The notes: generated from the letters alone by a model not told the origin. 64,000 bases of DNA from an uncultured Bacteroidota bacterium (GCA_903861145.1 CAIOTH010000033.1:1-64000); one strand, 5' to 3'; counted from the stretch's first letter, positions 29,274-38,548 are shown. Numbers and translations: made by a program.

Positions 29274-29468
29274 ATGCGTAGTAGGATTTTAGCAGTAGTA
29301 TATACGGGCCTTATTATACTTTCAACGGAGCTTTTGTATGCGCCGGGGCCACCGCCTCCACCGGCCGCAACATCGGGGCCGATTGACCGGGGTGCGATTG
29401 TACTTTTATTAGCTGTTGCGGGCTACGGTTTTTTGAAGATTAAGCGCAGCGAAAAGGCGATAGCGTAA
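29274..29468 (+). CDS. 64-aa PID-CTERM protein (putative exosortase substrate)
   Basis: This is a minimal sorting-signal protein. An N-terminal hydrophobic export segment (MRSRILAVVYTGLIILSTELLYA) is followed by a 15-residue proline-rich linker (PGPPPPPAATSG). The C-terminal tripartite signal consists of a PID motif in GPIDRG, a hydrophobic helix (AIVLLLAVAGYGFL) and a basic tail (KIKRSEK). This matches what I recall as the PID-CTERM sorting domain of Bacteroidota. The exosortase gene lies 79 nt downstream. Cleavage near PID would release a peptide of only about 15-20 residues. It is probably translated from the same message as the T9SS-A gene 5 nt upstream. It could instead be a small membrane partner of the exosortase. 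Confidence 0.8.
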   Translation: MRSRILAVVYTGLIILSTELLYAPGPPPPPAATSGPIDRGAIVLLLAVAGYGFLKIKRSEKAIA

Positions 29469-29497
29469 TTACAATAATTATAATACTACATTTATAC

Positions 29498-29536
29498 CTG
29501 AACCATGCATAAAACCTGCATGGTTCAGTTTATTTT
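29498..29536 (+). terminator. Hairpin between PID-CTERM and exosortase genes (terminator or attenuator)
   Basis: A perfect 12-bp stem, CTGAACCATGCA/TGCATGGTTCAG with a 7-nt loop, is followed by TTTATTTT. It could lower expression of the downstream exosortase relative to the upstream substrate gene. Confidence 0.65.
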
Positions 29537-29543
29537 AGGGAGG
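29537..29543 (+). promoter_or_regulatory. Strong Shine-Dalgarno before the exosortase gene
   Basis: AGGGAGG ends 4 nt before the ATG at 29548. Such a strong match is uncommon in this window and supports the chosen start. Confidence 0.5.
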
Positions 29544-29547
29544 ATAT

Positions 29548-30105
29548 ATGGAGAAGCTAAAGAAACGGCTAAAAGACCCCGCTAATTTATTTGTGCTGAA
29601 TATATTTATTGTATATGCAGGGTGGAAAGCCTTTTCCTATTATATTAAAAACAGCAGCGGGTGGGCGCATTCGTCTTGGCTTAAGTTAATTATTGTTTTG
29701 GGCAAGGCGTATGCGGCCGCCACCTGCGTTGTACTGAATACTTTTGGCGAATTCACGGTTCGTGACGGCATATCGGTTTTTTATCCGGTGCTGAATCGAA
29801 AAATAAGGGTTGAAGACCATTGCCTGGCAATACCTGCAACAGTCATATTTATTGGCACTATTTTGTTGTTTAAAGGTTCCTGGAAAAATAAACTTTGGTT
29901 TATACCGGTGGGCATTTTATGTATATCGGCCATTAACCTGTTGCGGCTGGTTTTTGTGTGCTACACCTTTGCGCATTTTTCAGAAGCGTTTTTTGATATT
30001 AACCACTCAGTAATTTATGTTGTAATTACTTATTCGCTTATTTTTTTGCTGATTGCGTGGTGGATGCGAAATTTTACTTACTCTAAAAACGATATTGCTT
30101 CGTGA
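29548..30105 (+). CDS. Exosortase/archaeosortase family transpeptidase (XrtX-like)
   Basis: Exosortases are polytopic inner-membrane cysteine proteases that cut CTERM-type sorting tails, probably passing the protein to another carrier. In 185 residues about five hydrophobic segments are visible. The family's catalytic triad is in place: Cys in RVEDHCLAIPA, Arg in INLLRLVFVCY and His in DINHSVIYVV. Its size is typical of the short Bacteroidota exosortases. The neighbours (PID-CTERM protein upstream, multi-pass membrane protein downstream) match a cluster I recall being called XrtX; that sub-family name is from memory. The start is supported by a strong Shine-Dalgarno. Confidence 0.88.
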   Translation: MEKLKKRLKDPANLFVLNIFIVYAGWKAFSYYIKNSSGWAHSSWLKLIIVLGKAYAAATCVVLNTFGEFTVRDGISVFYPVLNRKIRVEDHCLAIPATVIFIGTILLFKGSWKNKLWFIPVGILCISAINLLRLVFVCYTFAHFSEAFFDINHSVIYVVITYSLIFLLIAWWMRNFTYSKNDIAS

Positions 30106-30148
30106 GAAATATTGCGTTTGTAGTTCTTTAGTTTAATTTGACTTTTGT

Positions 30149-31018
30149 ATGGCCGACCAGGAAAAAATCCGGTACGATGAAGATGAAACGGGAGAGGACT
30201 TTAGCAATAAAGTATGCCGGGTTGCAACATCGTTTGCCATGTTGGTTGCGGCTTTTATTACGAGCAACCTTGTTCTGCAAATACTGATTGCTGTTTTCTC
30301 ACGGGCACTAAAGTACGCCGTTAAGTTTTCCTATAATGAGGTAACCGTTACCCCTTGGGATTATCACTATTGGAACCGCACTAACGTTGCATTAACATCG
30401 CTTTTGCCGCCGGTAATTTGCCTTGTGTTGGGTATGGTTATTTTCGGGTTTCTTCATAAGTATTCTGATTGGGCGGGCAGGCTTCGCATCTTTTTCTTTT
30501 GGCTTTCGGCATCGCTGGTTAATATGGTTTTAACCCATATATTAATTGCACCGCTTGGCACGCCGCTTAATCTTAACAACGGGTTATACCAAACGTTTGC
30601 GGTTATAGCGGCGTGGTTTTATATCGATCCTCAACTTATGGTAATGGCGTCATTAGCGTCATTAATTTCCTCGCTGGGTGTAGGTATATTGTTACGCAAA
30701 GAGGTTATGCGCTACAGCTATTCTAAAAAGCTAATCAGGGTTAAAGCGGGTATGGATAGTATGGTTTTACAGGTTTATGTATTTCCTCTAATGCTGGCAA
30801 TTTTGCCGGTTATGCTGTTATGCACAAGGGCAGGTTTTCTAACCAATATTATGGAGTTTGCAAACCTTGCAGTTATGTCCATAGGCATTTTTATCATGAA
30901 TTCGGTTGGGGGTGCCAAAGTAAGATGCAATAGAAAGGATGTGCTTAACCATATTCCGGCTGTTGAATTAGCCGTTAGTGCAGCGGTATGGTTATTAGTA
31001 TTTTTCCTGTTAAGATAG
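30149..31018 (+). CDS. Polytopic membrane protein associated with the exosortase
   Basis: This 289-residue protein has an acidic cytosolic N-terminus (MADQEKIRYDEDETGEDF) and about seven hydrophobic segments, for example FAMLVAAFITSNLVLQILIAVF, LLPPVICLVLGMVIFGFL, MVLQVYVFPLMLAILPVMLL and VELAVSAAVWLLVFFLL. No enzymatic motif is visible. It follows the exosortase by 43 nt in the same direction. It is probably the 'XrtX-associated membrane protein' of databases (a memory-based link). A role in substrate handling or lipid/anchor supply is inference only. It converges with the repeat-protein gene; the stops are 7 nt apart. Confidence 0.75.
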   Translation: MADQEKIRYDEDETGEDFSNKVCRVATSFAMLVAAFITSNLVLQILIAVFSRALKYAVKFSYNEVTVTPWDYHYWNRTNVALTSLLPPVICLVLGMVIFGFLHKYSDWAGRLRIFFFWLSASLVNMVLTHILIAPLGTPLNLNNGLYQTFAVIAAWFYIDPQLMVMASLASLISSLGVGILLRKEVMRYSYSKKLIRVKAGMDSMVLQVYVFPLMLAILPVMLLCTRAGFLTNIMEFANLAVMSIGIFIMNSVGGAKVRCNRKDVLNHIPAVELAVSAAVWLLVFFLLR

Positions 31019-31025
31019 CAGCAGA

Positions 31026-31439
31026 TTAATTAAACCTGAAAAAGAAAAAAGCAACGGCAATCCATTCTTGTTTAACTCCGCTTGCATGGCCTATAGTGCT
31101 GCCGTGGCTATCTTCAACGGTTCCGTCGCTTCTTATGTGTCCAATTGTGCTACCATGGCTGTCGTCTACAGTACCATTACTTTCTACACGACCAATTGTG
31201 CTGCCATGGCTATCTTCAATAGTGCCGCCGCCTCTAATATGGCCTATTGTACTGCCGTGGCTGTCTTCAATGGTTCCATCGCTTCTTATATGGCCTGCAG
31301 TGCTACCATGGCTATCTTCAACCGTTCCGTCGCTTTTAATTTGACCGGTGGTTGAACCGTGACTATCGGAAAGAGTTTGCGCCTTCGAAACAAAAAAGGA
31401 GCCTGACAGGATTAGGCAAATAGCTAGTAATTTTTTCAT
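31026..31439 (-). CDS. Secreted tandem-repeat protein ('5-fold beta-flower'-like)
   Basis: A signal peptide (MKKLLAICLILSGSFFVSKAQ) is followed by five full copies and one partial copy of a 17-residue unit, consensus SDGT(V/I)EDSHGSTIGHIR. The protein ends in a hydrophobic cap, GVKQEWIAVAFFFFRFN. The regular repeat with a final 'AAFFFF' strand resembles the small Bacteroidota proteins I recall being named 5-fold beta-flower, of unknown function. The ORF track starts 32 codons early; the ATG at 31439 begins the signal peptide. The repeat makes long shadow ORFs on the opposite strand. Mature length is about 117 residues. Confidence 0.8.
   Translation of the reverse strand: MKKLLAICLILSGSFFVSKAQTLSDSHGSTTGQIKSDGTVEDSHGSTAGHIRSDGTIEDSHGSTIGHIRGGGTIEDSHGSTIGRVESNGTVDDSHGSTIGHIRSDGTVEDSHGSTIGHASGVKQEWIAVAFFFFRFN
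31080..31370 (-). repeat. 51-nt tandem coding repeat (five full units plus one partial)
   Basis: The units encode (S/G/E)xGTxEDSHGSTxGxxx. DSHGST is invariant in every unit, while the third codon positions differ slightly between copies. Confidence 0.85.
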
Positions 31440-31597
31440 GGGGATTTTGATTTTGTTATTTGCAAGGTAAGTAATTTGCCAAATGTAAATGCACCTGTTT
31501 TTTATTGAAAAACGAGATAGGATGCTGCAAAGCATTAACTAAAACAGCTTCAGGCATTTACCTAATGCTGCTATTATACGTTTAAATAAAAATGAGG

Positions 31598-34402
31598 TTA
31601 ATCCACTTTTACAAACCTGCGGTTTATTATGGTTTTACCGCTTTGCAGGCTAAGGATATGAACGCCGGCACTTAGTTCAGAAATATCAACGGCCACCGCA
31701 TTGTTACCAGCCAGCATTTCAATTTCTTGCGTTAAAACGGGTTGCCCTAAAATGTTATAGGCAATTAATTTCCAGTCCCGGTTAGCAATGTTGCTGGTTA
31801 AGTTAAGGTTGAGCAGGTTGTGCGCCGGGTCGGGAAACAGGGACAAAAAGTCAACACTATTTACTTCGGTTATACCGGTTTCGCTTAACGTAACTACCTG
31901 GGTAATTGTATCGTTACAGTTTCCGTTGCTTTCAATCAGTTCAACCGTGTAATTACCATAGCCCGCATAATTATGCGATGGATTTAATTGAGTGGAGCTT
32001 TGTCCATCTCCAAAACTCCATGTGCAACTGGTTATGCCGGCGGCTACTGAAAAATTTACTATTGTGCCATTTGCATTCGCGCTAAACATGCTGTTGGCCC
32101 CGTTTAAAACCGATACCGGCACTACTGTTGTGCTGGTTGTGCAGCCCGGTTGTTGTAATTTCCAGTTATAGAAGAAATAATAGTAGCCCGGCGAACCTGC
32201 ATCCGAATTGGTTATAACTATTGTTCCATCGGTTGAGGTGTAGGGATACGTACCTCCTGAATTATTGCGGTACAAACCATTGGTTCCACTAATGGCCAGC
32301 TTCAGGCTGTTTTGCTGTGGTATTAAAAAATTGAGCGTAACTGTACTGTGGCCTGCGGCTAACGTAACGGTATCGGCCATTAATGTTAACCCGTTCGAGT
32401 CCTCAAGGCTGATAATTCTAACACCGGCGGTTTGCGCATACACATCAACCGATTTTAAGGTTTGGGGCGTGGTGCAATTAAACCAAAGGCCGTGTTGGTT
32501 GGTACCGGTAAAATAACCTCCTCCTCCAACGGTGTTATCAACCGGCCCTGCGTTATTGGCAGGTGGCGCTATAAGCGATGAAACAAAATAATTGGTAGAA
32601 TTATTTAAAACCGGGCTTACAAACATATTACCGGTACCCAGCAAATTACCGCCGGTAGCCGCATCGTACCAGCTTATAATACCGGTGCCGGTTGCTGCCA
32701 ACGAAGCTGTCATACCGGCGCAAATACTTTGGCTTGCCGCAACGGGTGCCAAATCGGTAATATTAACCTCGTGGTTACGCACCAGCGAATCGAGGCCGCA
32801 ATTATTGGCCGATAAAAGTTTAATAGTAAACGCCCCGTACGAGTTGTAGATATGGATGGGATTAGTAGCCGTATCAGTAAACCCATCGCCAAAATCCCAA
32901 AGGTAACGGTTGGCATTGGCGCTAAGGTTACTAAAAGAAATAGTTGCCGGAACTGCGCAGTTTGAAGATTGATTTGCCTCGTATCCTGCGCTAACGGCTT
33001 GTGTAATACTAATTGAAATGGTTGCAGCACCGGTAACCCCTGCGCTATCGGCAGTTACTGTATATATTGAGGTTGAGCCAGGGCTAACCGTAGTAGTAGC
33101 ACAAGTGGGGCAACTCAAACCCGTGGTGGGCGTCCAGGAAAAAGAAGCGTCCTCAGGGCCCTGCGCGGTTAATGTAGTAGTACCACCCGGGCAAACCGCC
33201 TGGTTAATTGCTGAAACTGTAACGTTGACAGGCGAGATTGGTTCAATGCCAATCAATGCGGCTTCATTATCATCAAAATTATATTGACCGGCGTTTAGAT
33301 TAGTGCAAGCGAAATAGCCATCGCTTTGCCCACTCCAGCCCCAGTTCATATGCAAACTGCCACCGGCATCATAGCCATCGCAAACCCAGGTATGACCACC
33401 GCCACCATTAACATCGTCGCCCTCGTATTGCACTACGCGACCACTGTTCAATTCGTTTTTAATCATATTCAACCAATCGTTCTCACTGTACTGCGACTTG
33501 ATGATGCCCTGTATAGTATTGGGATTGTAATAAAAATAATTTACGTACGAATACTGTGAACAAGGCAGGCCTGCGCCGGCTTCAGATTGTAATACCCAGG
33601 CACCACTGCCGCCCTGGTTATCGTCTCCGTAATCCATACCCACGCTAACACCAAGGTCATACATTAACAGTGCTATCTGGTTATTGGTTGAATTTATAGA
33701 CGCAGGCATTTGAGCCCATGAAAAAGCAGTATCGAAATTGGCTGAAAGAGTACCATAATTACCGCTGAAATTTGGCGGCGCATCAGTATAGCTATATGAA
33801 CCACGGCCACGGGTTGGGTAAGCCCAATATTTCATTATTTGCGCCATGGCCGTTGCTACGCAACCTGTTACCGCCCGTTGGCCGTCGCCGGTGTTATAAG
33901 GGCAAAAGGCATTGTAATTAGGTTCCTGGTCCCAGGTGGTGGTTAATAAAGGAGAAACAGAGCCATTGCGTTGCGGGTATGGATTTTGGCCGTTTAAATA
34001 AGCATTCCATAATCGGTTAATTTCGTCATCGGGTTGCACATTTAAAATAACACCCTTGTGTATGCGGGCGGCGGCATGGCTCATCCAATAATTAAGGCCA
34101 ATGGCGTGCGGAACGTTGAGGTTAAAGTTTGTTTCGGTTGAGTAGCCAATAACCGGCTTGGTATTAGTATTTCCGGCTACTATAACAAAGCCGGGTGCAG
34201 GCGATGTTTCAAAAACATAAAAATCAACGGTATTATCGCCTTCGGTGCGGCTATATTTTAAAGTGGCGTTAACGTTAGTATTAGCAGTAGTAACTTTAAA
34301 AAAATTGACAGCTACGGTATGCGCGGTTTCAACGCTTACCGAAGTGGCATTAAGGCCAAAAAACAACAGTAATAATGATGGAAATAGAAAAAGTTTTTTC
34401 AT
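31598..34402 (-). CDS. C10 (streptopain-type) cysteine protease with PKD domains and T9SS type A tail
   Basis: This 934-residue secreted protease is a paralogue of the one at 10374-12719. It has signal peptide MKKLFLFPSLLLLFFGLNA and propeptide VETAHTVAVNFFKV ... VIVAGNTNTKPVIGYS. The catalytic Cys is in QRAVTGCVATAMAQIMKYW and His in GGHTWVCDGYDAGG, then HMNWGWSG. The accessory part differs from its paralogue: an Ig-like CxxC module (GLSCPTCA), a PKD domain (NRYLWDFGDGFTDTATNPIHIYNSYGAFTIKLLS), an Ig/lectin-like middle section (SLIAPPANNAGPVDNTVGG), and a second PKD domain (CTWSFGDGQSSTQLNPSHNY). It ends in a T9SS type A tail (FLSLFPDPAHNLLNLN ... RRFVKVD). The start is the ATG at 34402, not the track's M 33 codons upstream. 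Confidence 0.93.
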   Translation of the reverse strand: MKKLFLFPSLLLLFFGLNATSVSVETAHTVAVNFFKVTTANTNVNATLKYSRTEGDNTVDFYVFETSPAPGFVIVAGNTNTKPVIGYSTETNFNLNVPHAIGLNYWMSHAAARIHKGVILNVQPDDEINRLWNAYLNGQNPYPQRNGSVSPLLTTTWDQEPNYNAFCPYNTGDGQRAVTGCVATAMAQIMKYWAYPTRGRGSYSYTDAPPNFSGNYGTLSANFDTAFSWAQMPASINSTNNQIALLMYDLGVSVGMDYGDDNQGGSGAWVLQSEAGAGLPCSQYSYVNYFYYNPNTIQGIIKSQYSENDWLNMIKNELNSGRVVQYEGDDVNGGGGHTWVCDGYDAGGSLHMNWGWSGQSDGYFACTNLNAGQYNFDDNEAALIGIEPISPVNVTVSAINQAVCPGGTTTLTAQGPEDASFSWTPTTGLSCPTCATTTVSPGSTSIYTVTADSAGVTGAATISISITQAVSAGYEANQSSNCAVPATISFSNLSANANRYLWDFGDGFTDTATNPIHIYNSYGAFTIKLLSANNCGLDSLVRNHEVNITDLAPVAASQSICAGMTASLAATGTGIISWYDAATGGNLLGTGNMFVSPVLNNSTNYFVSSLIAPPANNAGPVDNTVGGGGYFTGTNQHGLWFNCTTPQTLKSVDVYAQTAGVRIISLEDSNGLTLMADTVTLAAGHSTVTLNFLIPQQNSLKLAISGTNGLYRNNSGGTYPYTSTDGTIVITNSDAGSPGYYYFFYNWKLQQPGCTTSTTVVPVSVLNGANSMFSANANGTIVNFSVAAGITSCTWSFGDGQSSTQLNPSHNYAGYGNYTVELIESNGNCNDTITQVVTLSETGITEVNSVDFLSLFPDPAHNLLNLNLTSNIANRDWKLIAYNILGQPVLTQEIEMLAGNNAVAVDISELSAGVHILSLQSGKTIINRRFVKVD

Positions 34403-34762
34403 CAAAACACGATTTACCCCCGAATTCCTAAATATACTAAATTTTGATATCGCTTTAGGGTGTGTGCCCTTTTTTATAATCAATGTAAAAATACAAGCCA
34501 AAACTTAATGTTAATGAATGATTAACTATACCCGATAAGATAGCCTGCTAAATTTAACAAGTCAAGTATGCATTTACCACATTTAGCCGCCCAATTTATA
34601 TAGTAATTGTAGCTTTAAACAACAAAAAATCATTGATTTTAAGGGCCTTAGTAATTACTTAACATTTAAGCAGGGTAATTGACATGTAAATTCAGCTATT
34701 TTCGCGGAAATCATTACATTGCCTTTCAGTCGTTTATAGAAAAAATTAACGCTATATAGTTC
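34403..34762. other. 360-nt divergent intergenic region between two secreted-protein genes
   Basis: The region is AT-rich and carries the promoters of the C10 protease (leftward) and the PKD protein (rightward). No ORF, RNA or hairpin was recognised, and no full TTTG/TAnnTTTG pair was found by eye. Confidence 0.4.
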
Positions 34763-37700
34763 ATGAAAAAACATTTACACCCGGTAAGTTTTTGCGCTGT
34801 TTTGTTTCTTCTCATTTTCCAATTCCAGGCTGTTAAAACAAGTGCCCAATGTGTAAATGCCGATTTTTCGATGGGCAATTTTACAGGCTGGACCGCTACT
34901 TATGGCAAATGCAGTGGTGCGGTTATTGGTGGCGACTGTATTTGTGCCGGGGCTAATCCTACTGCTAATGTCGGGTTTCTGCAGGGGCCACTTAATGTTG
35001 CTTCCAATTCGGGCACCCAGTATAGCCAAACTATAGTTTCTACTGGTAACGATGCCACCCTTTCTGCACTGGGTGTTACTGTTCCATGTGTTTACCCGGG
35101 CAATGCTTACTCTGCACGTTTAGGTTGCACTTTTGCCGCCGCCGAAGGAGAAAGCATGACCTACTCATTTCTGGTAACTCCCAACAACTGTAATTTTACT
35201 TACCATTACGCTGTTGTGCTTGAAGATGGAGGCCATGCCGCCAATATTGCCCCGTTTTTTCACATCAATGTTTTTGACGGATCGAATAACGCCATTACAT
35301 GTGCCGATTTCCAGGTAGATGGTAGCCATGCTAGTACCATTGGCTTTAGCTATGTTTTGAGTGGTACTGATACGGTGCATTATAAAAACTGGACCTCGGT
35401 TTTTGTGCCTCTAAATAATTATATAGGGCAAACCGTAAAAATTACGTTTACAACCGAATCGTGCTATCCATCGGGTACCGGTTGCGGTGGCCCTCACTAC
35501 GCGTATGCCTATGTTGCTGCGGAATGTGGCCCTTTGCAAATTCTTTCTTCATCGCCTACGGTTTGCGGAGGCAGCAGCGTAACGCTTACTGCCCCTGCTG
35601 GCGCGGCTACCTATAGCTGGAGCGGCCCCGGTGTTGTGGCGCCGGTAAATGCCCAAACGGTTACCATTAACCAGCCCGGCCACTACACCTGTAATATGAC
35701 CACCTTTGGCAACCCGCCATGCCCGTTTTCGCTTGATACCGTAATGGCGGCAAGCCCAAGTAATCCGGCAGCAAATTTTTCCGCAACTACAGTTTGTGCG
35801 GGTGCTGCAACTACATTTACAGACCTTTCAATCCCTGCTGGCGGCGTTAACGCGTGGGCCTGGGATTTTAATAATACCGGTACTACTAATTCTACTTCGC
35901 AAAACCCAACATATACTTTTCCTACAGCCGGTACTTACCCGGTAAAACTTACAATTACATGGCCACCTTGTCAGGCCGATACTACTATAAACGTTACGGT
36001 AACACCACCGCCCACTTCTACATTTACAGCAACCGGCCCGGTTTGCGCAGGGCAAAACTCAACAGTTACTTATACGGGTAGCGCAACAGCAGGGGCAACC
36101 TATACGTGGGGTTTTTCGGGTGGCACCGTGGCATCAGGTTCGGGCCAAGGGCCTTACCAGGTTAACTGGGCAACATCGGGTTCTCAAAACGTAACCTTGT
36201 CGGTAACCGAGAACGGTTGTAGTTCATCAACTACTACAAACCCTGTTACGGTTAATCCATCTCCAACTTCGGTATTTACGGCAACATCGCCGGTATGTAC
36301 CGGTCAAAATTCAACAGTAACATATGGTGGCACACCTTCGGGTACGGCCAGTTATACCTGGGTATTTAACGGTGCTACTTTAGTATCGGGCGCAGGTGCA
36401 GGGCCGTATGTTGTAAACTGGCCAACGGCGGGCACTAAGGTGCTTACACTTTCGGTTACGGATGCCGGTTGCACTTCAACCCTCGATTCGCAACTGGTGG
36501 TGGTTAATGCTTATCCCACAGCAACGTTTACCGCAACCTCACCGGTGTGCGCTTTCCAAAATTCAACTATCACCTTTACCGGTTCGGCATCGGCTAACGC
36601 AACTTACCATTGGAATTTTTCGGGCGGTACTTTAGTATCGGGTAGCGGTGCAGGGCCTTACCAGGTTAATTGGGGAACGGCAGGAAACGAGAATGTTACC
36701 CTATCGGTTACAGATAATGGTTGCACCTCAACGCTTACCACTGTGCCCGTTACAGTAAACCCAACACCAAGTGCATCGTTTACAACTAATACGCCTATTT
36801 GCACGGGGCAAACCTCAACCATTACCTATACAGGCACCGGTACCGGCGCTGCAGTTTATAACTGGAGTTTTGATGGCGGCACTATTATTTCCGGCGCCAC
36901 GCAAGGGCCCTATGTAATAGGATGGACTACAGCGGGCAATAAAAACGTAACTCTGGCAGTAACCGAAAACGGTTGCACGTCGCCAATTACTGATTCTATA
37001 GTGGTAGTTAATCTTACACCGGTGGCGGCATTTACATTGGTGCCTGCGGCTGCCTGCGTAGGGCAAACATCAACGGCTACATTTACCGGCACGGCAGATA
37101 ATGCCGCCGTGTACGCCTGGAATTTTGGTGGCGGAACAGTTGTTTCGGGCACGGGTAACGGGCCTTATGTAATTGGATGGTCAATGGCGGGTAGCCTGAA
37201 CGTGACTTTATCTATTACCGACAATGGCTGCCTATCTAACGATACTTCAATGCCTATAACGGTTAATACTCCACCAACATCGGATGCGGGGACTGATGTT
37301 AGTTTTTGTTCGGGTGATAGCGCGGCTATTGGTAGTGCTACAACGGTGGGTTATACTTATGCGTGGACACCGGCCAATGGTTTAAGTGACGCAACTATAT
37401 CCAACCCTAATGCCGATGGCACTAATAATACTGCGGCAACTACAGTTACTAAATACCTTGTAACCACAACCTCAAACGGTTGTTCAACCAGCGATTCGGT
37501 AAATGTTACTATTTACCCGTTACCGGTGGCATCATTTACGCCACCGACCGGTGAATGTTTAACGGGCAACAGCTTTAATTTTGTTGCGGTCGGAACTTAT
37601 TTGCCTAACGCAACATTTGCCTGGGATTTTGGTGCTAACGGTACACCGGCAACTTCAACCCTAGCGAACCAGGCTGTAAGTTTTTCAGCAGCAGGGCAGC

Positions 37701-38539
37701 AAACGGTTACGTTAATCATTAGCCAGAACGGCTGTGTTAGCAATACTTTTACAGGTAACGTAAATGTGTTTGCAATGCCGGTACCGGCTTTTGTGCCCGA
37801 TAATATTTCAGGATGCCCGGGCTTAAAGGTTTGCTTTACCAATAACTCGACCGGTACTGCGCCAACCACCTACCAATGGCAGTTTGGCAACGGGCAAAGT
37901 TCAACCGCGCAGGCACCTTGTAACGTATATTCAGCGCCTGGTATTTATTCGGTTCAATTAATGGTTCAAAGTGCTGATGGTTGCGATAGCAGTACTACTA
38001 TGGATAGTTTGATAACCGTTATTCCGAACCCGGTTGCTGCATTTATACCTGCCGGTGCAACTATTCAATTACCGGTTGATACAATTACTTTGTACAACAC
38101 AAGTTCTAACGCAACAAGTTATGCCTGGAATTTTGGAGTGCTGGGCAATTCGACAGACCTCAATCCTTTATTAACGTTTACCCTATCGGGTGTTTATCCG
38201 GTGGTGTTAACAGTGGGCAATGGTACTTGTATAGATTCGGTAGAGCACGATATTTTGGTGTTGCCACCGGTTGCTTTCTTTATACCTAACGTATTTACCC
38301 CTAACGCCGATGGGCGTAACGATTTGTTTTATATAGAAGCTCAGGAAGGGGTGACCGTTTACCGCTTCGCGATATTCGACCGTTGGGGCGAAAAAGTGCA
38401 TGATGGCGCTTACCCATGGGACGGAACTTTTAAGGGCAAACCTTGCCAGGAAGGTGTTTACGTTTACGAAGTTACACTAACACTTGCCGGGCAAACAGAT
38501 GGCGTGCATCGTAAGGGGACTGTTACGCTGCTGAAATAG
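34763..38539 (+). CDS. 1258-aa PKD-repeat surface protein with T9SS type B (gliding-motility) C-terminal domain
   Basis: Secreted by Sec (MKKHLHPVSFCAVLFLLIFQFQAVKTSAQ) and T9SS. The N-terminal ~230 residues form a CHU-type module (CVNADFSMGNFTGWTATYGKC ... VAAECGP). A string of about nine PKD/Ig-like repeats follows, each with a signature like TYTWGFSGGTVASGSG-GPYQVNW or TYQWQFGNGQSSTAQAP. The final ~85 residues are a type B sorting domain (FFIPNVFTPNADGRNDLFYI ... FDRWGEKVHDG ... WDGTFKGKPCQEGVYVYEVT). Type B substrates depend on a PorP/SprF-type partner, which is not encoded in this window. It is likely an adhesin or filament component on the cell surface. Repeat homogenisation is modest and the frame is intact. 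Confidence 0.92.
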   Translation: MKKHLHPVSFCAVLFLLIFQFQAVKTSAQCVNADFSMGNFTGWTATYGKCSGAVIGGDCICAGANPTANVGFLQGPLNVASNSGTQYSQTIVSTGNDATLSALGVTVPCVYPGNAYSARLGCTFAAAEGESMTYSFLVTPNNCNFTYHYAVVLEDGGHAANIAPFFHINVFDGSNNAITCADFQVDGSHASTIGFSYVLSGTDTVHYKNWTSVFVPLNNYIGQTVKITFTTESCYPSGTGCGGPHYAYAYVAAECGPLQILSSSPTVCGGSSVTLTAPAGAATYSWSGPGVVAPVNAQTVTINQPGHYTCNMTTFGNPPCPFSLDTVMAASPSNPAANFSATTVCAGAATTFTDLSIPAGGVNAWAWDFNNTGTTNSTSQNPTYTFPTAGTYPVKLTITWPPCQADTTINVTVTPPPTSTFTATGPVCAGQNSTVTYTGSATAGATYTWGFSGGTVASGSGQGPYQVNWATSGSQNVTLSVTENGCSSSTTTNPVTVNPSPTSVFTATSPVCTGQNSTVTYGGTPSGTASYTWVFNGATLVSGAGAGPYVVNWPTAGTKVLTLSVTDAGCTSTLDSQLVVVNAYPTATFTATSPVCAFQNSTITFTGSASANATYHWNFSGGTLVSGSGAGPYQVNWGTAGNENVTLSVTDNGCTSTLTTVPVTVNPTPSASFTTNTPICTGQTSTITYTGTGTGAAVYNWSFDGGTIISGATQGPYVIGWTTAGNKNVTLAVTENGCTSPITDSIVVVNLTPVAAFTLVPAAACVGQTSTATFTGTADNAAVYAWNFGGGTVVSGTGNGPYVIGWSMAGSLNVTLSITDNGCLSNDTSMPITVNTPPTSDAGTDVSFCSGDSAAIGSATTVGYTYAWTPANGLSDATISNPNADGTNNTAATTVTKYLVTTTSNGCSTSDSVNVTIYPLPVASFTPPTGECLTGNSFNFVAVGTYLPNATFAWDFGANGTPATSTLANQAVSFSAAGQQTVTLIISQNGCVSNTFTGNVNVFAMPVPAFVPDNISGCPGLKVCFTNNSTGTAPTTYQWQFGNGQSSTAQAPCNVYSAPGIYSVQLMVQSADGCDSSTTMDSLITVIPNPVAAFIPAGATIQLPVDTITLYNTSSNATSYAWNFGVLGNSTDLNPLLTFTLSGVYPVVLTVGNGTCIDSVEHDILVLPPVAFFIPNVFTPNADGRNDLFYIEAQEGVTVYRFAIFDRWGEKVHDGAYPWDGTFKGKPCQEGVYVYEVTLTLAGQTDGVHRKGTVTLLK

Positions 38540-38548
38540 TTTCAAAAA

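Noticed and set aside
31068-31355. 95-aa and 82-aa plus-strand ORFs over the 51-nt repeat
   Set aside because: They are the antisense frames of the DSHGST repeat, open only because the repeat has no stops in those frames.
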